Below, in pieces: positions 1-11,699 of a stretch of 64,000 nt of DNA. Origin of the DNA: Berberis thunbergii (lineage: Eukaryota; Streptophyta; Magnoliopsida; Ranunculales; Berberidaceae); assembly GCA_003290165.1 (NCBI GenBank), contig QNQO01000811.1, forward strand, positions 248,001 through 312,000, written 5' to 3'. The position numbers and the translations under genes are program-made. Position 1 is the first letter of the stretch; each line of letters opens with the position of its first letter. The notes under the pieces were generated by a model. The model was not told where the DNA came from. It was given only the letters and a program-made list of their open reading frames with translations, and made no database searches.

Positions 1-27
1 CTCAAATATTTCTACAGTTGCAGTTAC

Positions 28-103
28 CTGTTATCTCGAAGGTCCAATACAAAGGCATTAACACTGTTTCTCCTTAGAGTTTCAATTGCTTCCCTTACAG
101 CAT
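28..103 (-). pseudogene. Captured exon of a chloroplast C-terminal processing protease (CtpA-like)
   Basis: Read on the minus strand, a 76-base exon runs from an acceptor (tttcttgcag) at 104 to a donor (cag|gtaac) at 28. It encodes DAVREAIETLRRNSVNAF followed by VLDLRDN. Plant CtpA (photosystem II D1 C-terminal processing peptidase, thylakoid lumen, S41 family) has the closely similar stretch leading into LDLRDNSGG just before the catalytic region. Only this exon is in view; the next would lie off the left edge. It sits in the same orientation as the TPLATE exon, and I infer it was carried by CACTA element E1. If the window edge hides a full gene, it could instead be part of a resident locus. 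Confidence 0.7.
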
Positions 104-334
104 CTGCAAGAAATCTTTTTTCAGATGAACAATATGCAAACATAACATCGTAATTACTCAAGTGTTCACTCAAAATTAATCCAATTGAACAAATATATAT
201 CTTTGCATAAGAAATTGATATATATAGCATATAGTGATCCAATAAGAGTTAGCTTGTCAGGAAAGAAACTAAGAAGAGTGAAAAGATGGGTTGAATTGAA
301 CATTTCAAGGTATCCACATAGTGACAGTACATAC

Positions 335-385
335 CTGAACTTTGTTACAGTACTTGTGCAAGATGTTATAAAACTGATCAGCAAC
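335..385 (-). other. Candidate 51-base exon, gene not recognised
   Basis: A short stretch with clean borders on the minus strand: acceptor ttgcag before 385 and donor cag|gtatgt at 335. It is 51 bases (17 codons, phase-neutral), open, reading VADQFYNILHKYCNKVQ. The spacing and orientation match the neighbouring captured exons, so I take it as another fragment inside E1. I could not assign a family. It may be an accidental open stretch. Confidence 0.4.
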
Positions 386-1653
386 CTGCAACATATACGG
401 ATGTCAGTTTCCATCTGATAAAAACTCACATGATTAAAACTCATTTTTATCAGGAAAATTTGTGTATGGAAATTCAACCTCTAGTGTTTTATTTTAAAGG
501 TCCTATTACAAGGAAATTCAACCTCAATGTTTCTTATTCACACCACTTCAACTCCGCCATTGCTACCATCGCACCACCTCAATTGAAAAACTCTCCTCCA
601 TAGAAAAAGAGCTTCTCATAGTGAAGTGAGAGGTACTGGTACAAGGAGGGAAAAGGAGGAAGAATAGAAGAGGTCCAGCCTTGAACATACTTCTAAATTC
701 TAACAGAAACAATGTGTCTTCCTACAAAATGTTGGGATGTTTATCTGCTAAGTACTTTAATGTCTTTGGGACAATGATTAGCAAAGTACATATGAGATCT
801 CCTAGGATTAACTATTTCGCACAAACTTTATTAACAGTCTGACAAAGTGAAAAGATCTCTGATATTCTCACTGTTGATAACAAGGCAATTACCATTGTAA
901 TGGTCTAATATTCCATTTCTCTGTCAAGTTATTATCTGTGTATGTATAATATGCTGAAATTTCCGAAAAACAACAAAACTACCACCGTGGTTACCAGCTT
1001 CACTATTCTCTATCTGTACATACAACAGAAGAATATTGATCTTCATCAATAAAACAGAATTCAACAGCTACATGGAATTTTGACTCCACCACAGCAATCT
1101 ATGAGTTGGCAATGATGCTGGAAGGACGTGTCTTTATCATTACTCATTTGGATCTCCTTAACATGGTGTTGTTGAACTAAGGAGTGATTCAAACTAAGGA
1201 TTGCATAAAATTTACTTAAGATGACAACAAGAAGATTTTTTTTACAGGTCAAGTAAGTTTTTGTGTCAAAATATGAGTGGAACTTCTATGATTCCAAATA
1301 TCTTATGTCAGTGGACTCGCATATCGATGCCCAGACCAAACCAAATGTGAGGGGATTGAATCAGATTCTCAGTTAATTCACATTCAGTCTACATATACCT
1401 GCATTGGCTATGGCTAGGAACCCTTACCTACCAAAAGCTAAGTATGAACAGCAAATGAACTAGATAGGCAAGTTGGAATTAGATCACAGGTTCCTAAATA
1501 CCACTAAACATGAATGTCACTGGGAAACTCATTTCTTGGATTTGATAATGGAGTAGTAAATGGCAATCATTTCAGAGTAAAACTGATGCCATGCATCTTG
1601 TGTGTGTGTGGTGGGTGGGTGGGGGTGGGGAATGAAATATGGTTAAAGCTTAC

Positions 1654-1914
1654 CTTCTAGCATATTCAAACATTCCCGGAAGCTGTGATTCCTCATTTGT
1701 AAAGGTTTTAATATCCATTGGAAGTGGTTTTACAAAATATCCAATGTCAGGGCGCAACTTAACAGGCAGCTTTCGACCATTACAGCATATGACCAGCTTG
1801 AGCGGTAAAAAATGGTGAGGAAAATGAACTTGGATGGTTCTTTTTGTTGTCTGACCAGGTTCTATAGATGCAATCTCTTCCATGGGAACTACCATCGGCA
1901 CAACAGTAGAGGAG
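1654..1914 (-). pseudogene. TPLATE: Captured exon of TPLATE (adaptin-like endocytosis subunit)
   Basis: A 261-base exon (87 codons, no stop) with acceptor atgcag before 1914 and donor (agaag|gtaagc) at 1654. The product reads VPMVVPMEEIASIEPGQTTK, then LPLKLVICCNGRKLPVKLRP, DIGYFVKPLPMD and LPGMFEYARR. This matches my recollection of the C-terminal, beta-adaptin-like part of TPLATE, the core subunit of the plant TPLATE complex in clathrin-mediated endocytosis at the plasma membrane. A beta-adaptin relative is the alternative. No flanking TPLATE exon was recognised on either side, and the full protein exceeds 1,000 residues, so this is an isolated fragment carried by CACTA element E1. The exon itself is not visibly damaged. 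Confidence 0.75.
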
Positions 1915-4790
1915 CTGCATAAGATACTAAACCCAGCTAAGCCTGTGACTTAATAAGCAATACCATATTGCTAAATGTAATTAGCAATCTTGAGACTTCA
2001 ACCATACTAAGATACTAAACCCAGCTAAGCCTGTGACTTAATAATATCTATTAAACAAGAAGAACTGCCTGAAAGTTGCACTACAAACAGCAGTGACAAA
2101 CCATATCTAATGCAAAACACTCCTGAATCTCAATACTCGTATACCAATATTTATTAACAAAGAAAGTAGTCACAGCCATACATGGGAAAACAATTGAATT
2201 CAACTATTTTTTATTAATTTGATTAGTTAGTTTCCGATTGTACTGAAGGATATATTAGATGGTTTGGCATGCTTACTTCTGTATCCTTGAGTATATCATG
2301 AGTATGTATAAGCATATAACTTGGTCGATCATGTAAAAACTTAGTTAGTCATATAACAAGACAGGACATTCATCTATTAGGCTATGTTTAAAAGAAACTT
2401 TCTCCAAGAAATGTGGTAACGATGACTAATAAGGATGCAGGTAAAAGATCACAGAAATGTGGTAACGACGACTAGAGAACTAAAACCAATCTCTGACATG
2501 AGTGTCAAGTGTCAAAAGTGCTAGAGCTTAATGGCCACTAATAATAGACAATTATCTTCATTCTTCAAAAGAAAAAAAAATGAAAGAATAAAAAGATGGA
2601 TGCTTGTTTTAGGTTCACTGCTAAAGTTGCAGTCTTTAATTGTAGAGATTGTAGAGCATTTTGTTGCAGATATAAACATAGCAGTTTCTTAGCAATAATA
2701 AGAATGAAGGGCACAATACATATAGTTTATTCTTTCTACGTGAATATATTGTTGAGGAAAATCAAACGCTAATAGTAGAGTTACAGGATCTTTACCATCC
2801 CAGAGTAACTTTAATTAGCCAGTACCCATATTTCTACTATAGTGGAATGCATCTGCACAGTTGAGCTGGTGTGAAGCATATGACACCTTTGTTATTTTGA
2901 ACCAAATTGGGAAAACCTCTCTTTCGAAAATGAAATATTCAAGAGGTGTTTGTTTGCACCCTGGTAGCCACTCACTTTGTTTACATTTACTTGGAAGTGG
3001 CTACAAGAGGATTTGTAAGTTGTATAAAATCTATGACCACTATAAGCTTCCAACTTGGCACCTGTAGATTTTAAACAACTTTAAGTTTCCTAAAAAAAAA
3101 AAAAGTGAAAACCTGTCCTTAAATGTGAAAATTGAATCGTTCATACCCTTAGAATCAACAGAAAATAGATTTAAACATGTCATACCCTTACCACCTTTGT
3201 CAATGGTATTCAAACATATCAAAATGTGTGAAACAGTGATGCCAACTACAATAACACACACACATCTATCAGAATTCCATAAACAAGCAACTAGAAAACC
3301 TTAATTTGTTTCCCTCGCCTCACACATCAATATCAATAACTACAACTACAATAACACACATAGAGACACAAAAAAGTGATTTTTAAATTCATATTGAAAA
3401 GCAAAGGGAATGCAGTCTGGATGATGCAAGAGAGTAATCGGAAATAGATCGAGAGAAAGAGAGGATACCTAAAGGAGAACTTCAGTAAGGCAGAGGTTTG
3501 TAACTCAAATGTATTTCCTGCAAAGTGGAAATATAAAACTTTACTTCTTTCTCAAAAATAAATAAATAAATAATCATCAAATATTATTGAATAAATTGTG
3601 TGTATGATAAATATTATTACTGTGTGGACACTGACGGTATTCAACTGCAATTCGAATTCAATTCTCTGAATTGAAATTCTGGTGCAACCATTCCAAATTT
3701 TGAGTTCTCTTCAACACCTGCAGGGTCAGCACATATACTTGGGGGAATAACAAGTCCAATACACAACCTAAATAGCAAAAACACTCAAGCATGAAGGCTT
3801 TCTTCCCACAAAAAAAATGTTATATTCTAAGTAGCAAGGCAGCATAAGAATCTTGAAAGAGTGTATGACTCTTGGAAATATATTATTTTGGTGCATAAAA
3901 AATTCCCAAGTTTTGGACAATAAAAACTAAAATAATGGGGGAGAAATCACTTGATTCCCCCCAGATCCCACAATCTCGACTAATCTTGCTGTAGAAATCC
4001 CTAACAAGGCTATCTAAATATGAAACCTTAAAATACTAGAACAATAACAAAAACTTTGGATGAATGATGACAACTGCAGTGACTGAATTTAAATAACTCA
4101 CAAGATTTGACAACTGAATGTGGGAGACTCTCCTCTTTAAAAAAGTTCAGCCTAAACCTAAAGAACATAGCACCCACTTTAAGAAACTTTACATGCAACC
4201 CACGAAAAATTGACTCACTTGAACAATGAACTCTCCGTCTTGCAGCTTTTGAACACCATCTTATCCAAAATCCATTATACAACAAGTTAGTTTTTCTAAT
4301 TGAATGAAGAAACACTTTCAATCAAAATGCCAATCCATTTACTAAACCAAAAGTAGTAGTATAAGTAGCAGTAGTAAGCATCCAGTTGATTGAATTAACT
4401 TTTGCTCTGTATGTTCATTTCGGGGAGCTTTCAAACATACTTAAATAACTTGTAACATGTATCTTGTTCATTAATAAAAATTTAAGCTTCACAACAGGGG
4501 AAGTTAAAGACCACATTTCGGAGAAGTTCAGTCTATACAGAACATCAGTCTCCTTATCAGTTTCTTCAATGGAGGTGACAAACATATAGTCAATTAAAAT
4601 TCTTTGAACATAATAACAATAATCAAGTTTCTTCTCATTAGCTTATTTAACATCCGTCAATAACACTGACAGACAGAAGTGAAGAGATGAAAAAACATTA
4701 AAAATAGCAGCTATATACCCAAGAAAATGCTGGGAAAATCTACACATGGTGCAAAGAAAAATTTAGAACAGAAGCAACTTGATTAACTAG
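1915..4790. other. E1 interior without a recognisable gene
   Basis: About 2.9 kb of AT-rich sequence. Minus-strand open stretches occur, for example one ending at a stop at 3641-3643 and containing GLVIPPSICADPAG, and one around 4260 containing DKMVFKSCKTESSLFK before a possible donor. They may be further captured exons, but I cannot match them to a family. Microsatellites are small: an A-run near 3090 and (aata)n near 3560. A 41-base direct repeat (cta agc ctg tga ctt aat type) occurs at about 1925-1955 and 2008-2042. Confidence 0.4.
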
Positions 4791-4859
4791 TAAATTGATA
4801 CCAGGAGATAAACACATTTGAAGATCTTAAATGGAACCCTAAAATGAAAATGGAAGGAG

Positions 4860-5210
4860 GCGAAACCAAACCGTGAAATTTTCAAGCTCTTTCTGACCCT
4901 GAAGCTCTCTCCTCCTCGATCTCTCCTCTGCGCCAAACCTCTCTCTGACTCTGAAGCTCTGAAGCTCTCTCCTCCTCGATCTCTCCTTTGCGCCAAACCT
5001 CTCCTCCTCCTCCTCCTTTGATTTTCTCTCCTTCTCAATCTTTCCTCTGCAAAATGGTCGAAAATCTCTCCCAATGACCGCGCAACCTCTATTATTCTCC
5101 CCAATTTTTTTCGCCAAAGCGGGAAATCAGTTTTCGCCCGAGCGGGAAAGATGTTTTCGCCAGAGCGCGTAAGTCTCCCTCGACGCATGCGGCCCACGTG
5201 CAAAACCCTT
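4860..5210 (-). promoter_or_regulatory. Promoter / first-exon-like stretch at the right end of E1
   Basis: The plus strand is strongly C+T rich (repeated ctctcctcctcgatctctcc units about 60 bases apart), followed by a GC-rich tract with repeated gcg-aaa/ttcccgc words and a cacgtg core at about 5192. E3 has the same arrangement at 57120-57350 and E2 has a purine-rich counterpart at 49380-49760, always just inside the subterminal repeats at the end from which captured exons are read. I infer a promoter plus 5' leader driving minus-strand transcription into E1. The minus-strand open frames here (up to 154 codons, Arg/Glu rich) look like low-complexity by-products. Confidence 0.5.
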
Positions 5211-5218
5211 TGATTTAG

Positions 5219-5441
5219 CAATGGTTTTTGACCGTTGCTCCCTATAGCCACGGTTTATAGCCGTGGCAAACACACGGCTATAGCCACGGTTTTAAGCCGT
5301 TGGGAACAATACCCACGGTTTTTAGCCGTGGCTAACATATCAACGGTTTAGAACCGTGGCCAAGCCTTTTTTTAGCCACGGTTTTTAGCCGTGGCAAACA
5401 CACCAACGGCTTAGAACCGTGGCCACCCCTGTGTAGCTAAT
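5219..5441. repeat. Subterminal palindromic repeats of E1 (right end)
   Basis: About ten close copies of a 15-20 base palindromic unit, consensus CCACGGTTTTAAGCCGTGG or AACGGTTTAGAACCGTGG, spaced 20-30 bases. The same unit family is found at both ends of E2 and at the left end of E3. In En/Spm elements subterminal repeats are transposase (TNPA) binding sites; that role here is inferred from position and repetition. Confidence 0.85.
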
Positions 5442-5460
5442 CAGGCCTTTTGGTGTAGTG

Positions 5461-8400
5461 TTACGAAACTTGACTTGGGCCAAGCACTCTTGCTCAACTA
5501 CAGACTACAACGTATGCGCTCGACTACAATCGTTCACTCATGCCAACAACCTCAACCGACGGTCAAATATATAACTTGGGCCTCCAATGGCTTACCTCAA
5601 TGATGAGCTGCAGCCTGGGTAGAGTAACATGCTGCAAAACCATCCACGGAATGTTCACTATTGGACATAACCACGCAATAGCAACTCTGAGACCTCATGA
5701 AAGTGTAGGTCAGAATTACTCGCGGCATAAAAGGTTGAGTTCTCAATAGCGGACATACCATTCGGCTCCTTGCTAACCCAATAGGGCATACATCAAAATA
5801 AAATGACAAGGCAAAATAGAAAACTTGTAACATGGAAACCCAATAGAACCCAGGTACAAAGCGTACTCGAAAAAAAACTTGTTTTCATCAACAATTGAAA
5901 CAAAAGGAACAGATGTACGTAATTTACTCCTCATCAAGAGCATATACTATTATAGGGTAACTAAGCTTAACATGAGAAGAAGTAGAAGTTGTGTCTGCGC
6001 ATGCCTCAGCTTGAGCGTCATGATCCGGATCGCTCTCTTCCTCTGACAGTTCAGAGATCACTCCGAAGTCTGCAAAGGACACCATCTTATAATAAGAAAG
6101 GTCCCAGTCTGAATGTTCTTCTTTCATCAACGCCAATAGGTCTAACCTCCCATGCACGATCCTGCGGAATTCAAACTTGTCTTGTGCCTTGAGAAGCCCT
6201 TCCTCGTGCGCCTTTACTTCAGCAAGCTCAAGCTCCAGCAGTTCCAGCTTGCTTATCAGTGCATTAGTCTAAGACTGCTCTGGACTAAGTTCGTGTTACT
6301 CCAAGAGAAGTTGGTCCCCAACTTTTCTTACTTCCCGAGCGTTGTATTCAACATTGACCTCTAACTGTTGTCTCTGAACGACCCACTCAGATTCTTAACT
6401 GGTATTCTCCTCAGCAAGAAACTGCAACTCAGAGCGCATCTTAGCCATAGGTTCATGTGCAACTTCTAGATCATGGTGGACCGGGTTCAACTCTTCTCTG
6501 GATCTGTCCCTTGCGGACACCGCCTCTGCTAAATCAGACTCAAGGGCTTCTAAACGAACCTTCTGGATCTCTGCATCAATGGCTGATTGTACTAGCCTCC
6601 TCTCTTCAATATGTTTTCTTAGCGATTTAATCTCAAATAGTGCATCAAAATACGACTTTTGCATATTGGAGAATACACACTCCATGATGTACACCCTCTC
6701 ACGATCTGCCTCAACTTTTGCCCCAACGACAACCACTTGGTTCTGATGCGACATCCCCAGCATAAGATGTTTCAGCCCCTTATCCATAGCTCTTCCAACG
6801 CATACTCCTCGGGCTTTGAAGCACGGTTCGCCAGCCAGCTATAACATCTGCTGATATGCTTCTTTGAAGCATAATCAATATCAACCTCCTGGTGCCAAGC
6901 CTGGTTGCTCATTTTTACTACATATGGAGCAAACAGAGTCATCCACATGTCTGGATGAAACTCTCCGGATGCAAAATTACACCAGCACCACCCTTTACAG
7001 TCTTTACCGCATTGGGCCTTCAGCTACTACCTTTCCTTTGTCACCAGCAGTCGGCCTTTTATTGCGAGCCAACTCAGTAGAATCTGAAGGGAGAAAAGGA
7101 GGAAAATTGTCTATCAGACCCTCCATTATCTTGATATGCAGCCTAGAATGAGATGGAGGGCAATGCGGGCTGCAAGAAGGACAATCCATGCTACAATGGC
7201 CACTATCAGAAGATCCACCATGGGAACGATTAACCTCAGGGACTGCAGACAAATATTTATCAAAACTTTCCAGCAAAGTAGGTATGGATTGATCAATATT
7301 AGTAGAAGCCTCCATGGCAGCCAGCATCAACTTCTTATTCAAAGCTACAACCTGTTCAGTACTTAGCTTCAACGCATCATCAATTCCTACTAGCCGCAGG
7401 TGGTCCTTCTCCAAATTAGATGTTGCAACCTCCACCTTTGCAGACAAGTCAGAATCACGCTCCTCCCTCAACGGAGCGGACCGTTTGGAAGCAGACTCAT
7501 ACCCAATGCGAGACTTCTTCGAGTCTATGAAGAAAGCAAGCGTCTCGAAAAGCCTTTCTGTGTCTAACAGGCTAGGAGCCTAAACTTTAGAAGCCTTCAT
7601 CTTATTGGAAGGAGTTCCACCTTTGGACTTAACTTTCGGCACTCTAAAAAGAGTGGGAGCCACATGTCAATAGGTCCATAACCCATTGCGACTGAAATTG
7701 GAAGGGAAGATAACATCCTCCTCACTCATCCAAGGCATGTCACGGAATGCCTTCATAGCAGCTTCTTCATTCGAGGAAAGAGGAATAGTCGAAAACCAAC
7801 CGGTAGTGAACATACGCAATGATCATGGTACAATCAGCACAACGAAAGCAAATGACGGAATTATACTTACGAAGTGGCATGAACTCCCGCTCAAGCGGAC
7901 AACCATTGAACTCGAAGTACTTCGAATCCGAAGGAGCCAGGAGCAGTATTTCTTCCAGAACTTAAAGTCATCCGGCAGTTTCCTGAAGCAAGCCGGTGAC
8001 TTCATCTTACACACGACTTGATCGTTTAGTAAAAAAGAAGTCAGTAACTGAATCACCCTCAGAGTCACATGGAAGCTAGCGTCCTTCGCCCTGATCAATA
8101 TAATAAGAATAATCTTGTTCCCATTCAGTACCATTTGGGCAGGAGGGATGCCAAGAAATTCCAGAAAGCCCCAGATCTCGTCAAGCATAGGAAAATGGAC
8201 ACCAGTTTGAAGCATATCACGGTGCAGACAGACGAATCCATTCGAAGGAAACATTAGAGTCTGATCATCCCTCAAAGTGTAGAATGGCAGGTCTTTACGA
8301 ACTATATATGTCTTTCGAATCTCAGCCAAGCTTGATTTGAAGGTCGACCTATCTTCAAATAACTAAAGGCCCTTGGCAAGAAGATCATCATCAAGTTGAT

Positions 8401-8673
8401 TTTTGCGAGCCATGAATAAAAAACAAGCTTTCTATTAAAAACTAAACAAAATGGAGTCTCTAAAAACGAAGAAGTGAAAAAGTCAATCCATGTAGAAAGG
8501 GAGATCTAAATAGATATTGATTCCCCGCCTTTTTTCACTGAGTCGACGTAGGCTTAATTAATGGAGCGCCCTGCTCAAGTAACGGTTCAGACCCAATCAT
8601 CATAAGCGGCGTATCTTTTCGATAAGTGACTTAGTGGACCGATATGATGGCCCACTAGCTCGAGGGGAACAGC
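5461..8673 (-). mobile_element. Tat-like Ty3/gypsy remnant, copy A (3' part)
   Basis: This stretch holds a decayed antisense extra ORF (5926-8413), a polypurine tract (gaggggaac, 8662-8670) and then the LTR at 8674. The same order (antisense ORF, purine tract, LTR) recurs at 11700-14725, so copy A is the 3' half of a second, related element. Its upstream part is missing; CACTA element E1 abuts it at 5460/5461. The polypurine tract direction shows that the element's sense strand is plus, with the extra ORF antisense to it, as known for Tat/Retand-type elements. Confidence 0.65.
5926..8413 (-). pseudogene. Antisense extra ORF of a gypsy element (Transposase_28-like plus coiled coil), broken
   Basis: Translation probably began at 8413 (MARKNQLDDDLLAKGL), but a stop follows at once. 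Open pieces continue at 8329-7823 (NGFVCLHRDMLQTGVHFPML, then FLGIPPAQMVLNG), 7471-7004 and 6787-6395, and end near 5926. The first piece resembles the plant 'putative gypsy-type transposon' domain (Pfam PF04195 style: a residue pattern of GxxLxxxMxxxGxxxPxxxF). The 6787-6395 piece is a Glu/Ala/Arg-rich coiled coil. Such proteins are encoded by non-pol extra ORFs in Tat-lineage retrotransposons; their function is unknown. Several frameshifts and stops make this copy inactive. Confidence 0.65.
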
Positions 8674-9290
8674 TGATGATACACCAAAACATCATCTCTT
8701 CTACACCGTACACGTGTCATGATTATCTCAAGGAATAACAGGCCCAAGCACCAGTCTAACACCGATCCGGCCCAAGCGACATCAAGCCCATGTAGCGCAG
8801 CCCGCTAAACAAACCCAAATTACTACAGCCTGCTAAGCCCACACATGTCACAGCCATCCCCAATACCCGTAAGACCTATCAAGGCAAGTGTCTCAGGGAT
8901 CAGCTTTAGACGGGCAAACCAACAACATTTTGTCTCCAACTAGGAAGCAAATACCGGAGTATACGTCGTACATGAAAACTTCCATCTAAGGACAACACTC
9001 TAATTGGGAACTATTTCCCACATATCTAGGAGCACAGGTCCAACAGGGGAACTTCCCTTTACAAGACTACTCCTAATTTAATAAGGATTTCCAGAAAGAT
9101 CTCCTTCCCCAAACTACGCCACCGATGGCCTGGTCAAACCAAGACTCCAGCACTATAAATAAAACATAAGGTTGGTGAACAAATGTACGCTACAATTCTT
9201 TGTTTACAACTTTAAACCTTCCTCAGAGTGTCATCGACCACTACAACGGTGGTTTATGGCTCACGTGCGTTCCTTGTGAAGGTCAGCAGG
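8674..9290 (+). repeat. LTR 1 of Tat-like gypsy element
   Basis: Starts tgatgataca directly after a polypurine tract. Its start matches the LTR at 14273 (tgatgatacat after aagggggta), and both contain tacacgtg shortly after. A TATA box (ctataaataa, 9153-9162) lies near the 3' side, followed by the agtgtcatcgacc and ctcacgtg words that are also found, inverted, at 56760-56890. The right border is approximate. Pol sequence of copy B begins within about 60 bases, so this LTR may serve both as the 3' LTR of copy A and the 5' LTR of copy B. Confidence 0.65.
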
Positions 9291-9349
9291 TCAAGGTCAA
9301 GGTCAAACAGAGGGCAAAAATCTACTACATCAGCAAACATGGGGAGCAC

Positions 9350-11240
9350 AGACCTGCTATCAAAATCGATTACGGAGAAAACACTGTATCTTTGCTTATC
9401 TGTGTCCGACCATGTGGTAAGCTCAGTACTGATACGAGAAGAGAAGGACGCACAAAAGATAGTATATTACATCAGCCAACACTTGCAGATGCGGAGATTA
9501 ATTACCCAGCTTTGGACAAACTGGCACTCACCCTGATCATATCTTCAAGAAATCTACGACCATGCTTCCAAGCTCACCCAATCATTGTCATGACTAAATA
9601 GCTACTTGGGTCAGTATTGCACATACCAGAGTTATCTGGAAAAATGGTGAAATGGGTAAAAGCACTTGGGAATAAAAGAAATCACTGTCTTCACTGACTC
9701 CAAATTGGTGCTCAATCAACTGAACTACGAATTTCAAGTCAAGGATGCTCGAATGAAAGACAACCACTAAAAGACTACCGAGCTGATGAAAAGTTTTCAG
9801 GTTGCACCATTCGGCGGTGTGCAAGGTCAGAGAATGAAAGAGCTAACGAGCTAGCCAATAAAGCATCACGGACTAAAAAAAATGATAATCCACTCGTCAC
9901 AATACAGGAAAGTTCCATACTAGAAAATCAAGTGCAAGAAGCATGTGCAACAGGCCAGGAAAACAATTGGACAACCTCAATATCCTCGCATATGTAATGA
10001 ATGAAGAACTTCCAATGGACAAGACGAAGGCCTGAAAACTACGAAACCAAACACACAGTGATTAACGACAGACTCTACAGGAGATCTGCTACCGGCCCAC
10101 TACTAAGATGCCTCTCACCTGATGATGCTAATTATGTTCTGCAAGAGATTCATCATGGTACGTGCGAAAACCATTCAGAAGGAAGAACAGTAACTCACAA
10201 TGCCCTGACACTATGATACTATTGGTCAACAATGCAAGCGAATGCAAATAAACTCGTTCGCACTTGTGACAAATACCAAAGATTTGCCCCTTATACTCAC
10301 ATGCCAAGGCAAAATCTAATCTCGATGAGCAGTCCTTAGCCATTTGCATAATGGGGGATGGACATTGTAGGGTCGCTCCCAATATCCGACATGAAAAAAT
10401 TTCTCCATGTAGCAGTAGATTATTTCACTAAGTGGGTGGAAGTGGAACCATTAGCAAAATTTGGAGATGCTCAAGTCAAAAAGTTTATCTGGAAAAACAT
10501 AATATGCACATTCGGAGTCTCAAGAGTGATTGTCATCGACAATGGAAAGCAATTTGAATGCAAGAAGGTTAAGAAGTTGTGTGAAAACTTGAGCATCTGA
10601 CAACACTTCTCAGCACCCACCCATCCACAAACAAATGGGCAAGCCGAGGTCACTAACAGAATGATACTAGAAGCGATCAAATGAAAGCCCGGAGCATCGA
10701 AGGCATTGTTGACATCTTTTGCTCTAGCACACAGGTCTGAAGCAACGATACCCGTAAAAATTGGTAGGCCAACATTCAGAACCGAAGAGTTCCGAGCAAA
10801 GGACAACAATGAAGCACTGAGAGTCGGGTTAGATATCCTTGAAGAGAAAAGGCTTCTATCAAAGCAACAACCTATCAACAACGGATGGCCAGCTACTATA
10901 ACAAAAAAGTGAAGCCTCGCATGTTCAGTGTTGGTGACTAGGTACTCCGAAAATTCAACTCAACATAAAGGAACCAGGGGCGGGGAAACTGAATTCGAAT
11001 TGGGAAGGACCATACAAAGTGATAAAAATCTATACACCATAGACGTACTGGATAGAAAATATGGAGGGCAAACAACTACCACGATCATGGAATGTAGGGC
11101 ATTTGAAAAAATATTATTAATAAACTCCTTTACACCTTCATCTCGCGTTCAAGCGATAAAGTCTAGTCGAGACGAAGAAGTCGGGCTAAATATTTTACTC
11201 GAGGAAACAAACAGCACGACCAAAGTATCATGCTACAAGT
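9350..11240 (+). pseudogene. Ty3/gypsy pol fragment (RT end, RNase H, integrase), broken
   Basis: Order on the plus strand: the end of reverse transcriptase leading into RNase H (LCLSVSDHVVSSVLIREE, about 9390-9450; FTDSKLVLNQLNYEFQVKDA near 9690); an H2C2-type linker (10090-10280, HHGTCENHS and CDKYQRF); the integrase core (GMDIVGSLPISDMKKFLHVA at 10355; IDNGKQFECKKVKKLCE at 10536; HPQTNGQAEVTNRMILEAIK at 10624). Integrase copies donor ends into host DNA; RNase H removes RNA from hybrids. Frame changes and in-frame stops are frequent. Gag, protease and most of reverse transcriptase are absent, because the fragment starts almost directly after LTR 1. An internal deletion is the simplest reading. 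Confidence 0.85.
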
Positions 11241-11699
11241 AAAGTCTAAATATATGTATCAGGACAAGCAAGTCAGGCATAAACAAAAAACTTCTTGTTT
11301 CATCAACCATGAAGTAATAAAATACCTAGACAAATGAGTCAAATTTTATAAAAGGTTTCTACATGACTGATATGTCGAACATCGAAGCACACTTGTAAAA
11401 ATTCAGACAAACTAGTCAAAATTCAGCCAGGAATGTCAAAAGCAAAAATTTGAGTCTAATAAGATAGACGGAAAGACATACTGCGAAAATTCAGACAAGC
11501 TAGTCAGCATTCAGCCAGGAATGTCAAAAGTAAAATTTTAAGTCTAATAAGATAGACGGAAAGATATACTGCGTACAAATGATAACAATAAATAGAATGA
11601 GATTCTCATTGATTTTCTAATTGATTACATCGGAAAAAGTTATATGAGTTCAAGGAGGGTCAATAAGAGTATTCAAGAAGAGGCATGCAGAGGAAGTTG
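11241..11699. other. Non-coding spacer of gypsy copy B
   Basis: Between the end of integrase and the antisense ORF. It contains a direct repeat of about 85 bases (around 11394-11480 and 11483-11570), both reading attcagacaa..gtcag..aatgtcaaaag and then a shared gatagacggaaagac. No coding signal is seen. Confidence 0.5.

Larger units (their letters stand above)
1..5460 (-). mobile_element. CACTA element E1, right part only (gene-fragment-carrying)
   Basis: The right terminus is seen at 5448-5460, ending ggtgtagtg. This is the reverse complement of the CACTACACC ends at 37702 and 56909. Inside it lie palindromic subterminal repeats (5219-5441), then a promoter-like GC- and pyrimidine-rich stretch (about 4860-5210), then plant exon fragments all on the minus strand (TPLATE at 1654-1914, CtpA-like at 28-103). 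The left end is outside the window. No TNPD/TNPA transposase reading was found, so it looks non-autonomous. CACTA elements end in CACTA with 3-bp target duplications; the base triplet after the end is tta, but the partner triplet cannot be seen. The call as a Pack-type element rests on comparison with E2 and E3. Confidence 0.8.

Noticed and set aside
4787..5251. A 154-codon Arg-rich open frame on the minus strand
   Set aside because: It is low complexity, made of a repeated 60-base pyrimidine unit; I treat it as leader/promoter of E1.
9228..9536. An open frame starting inside LTR 1 and running into RNase H
   Set aside because: Its first part is LTR sequence; the real coding signal is only the RNase H part, counted under pol.
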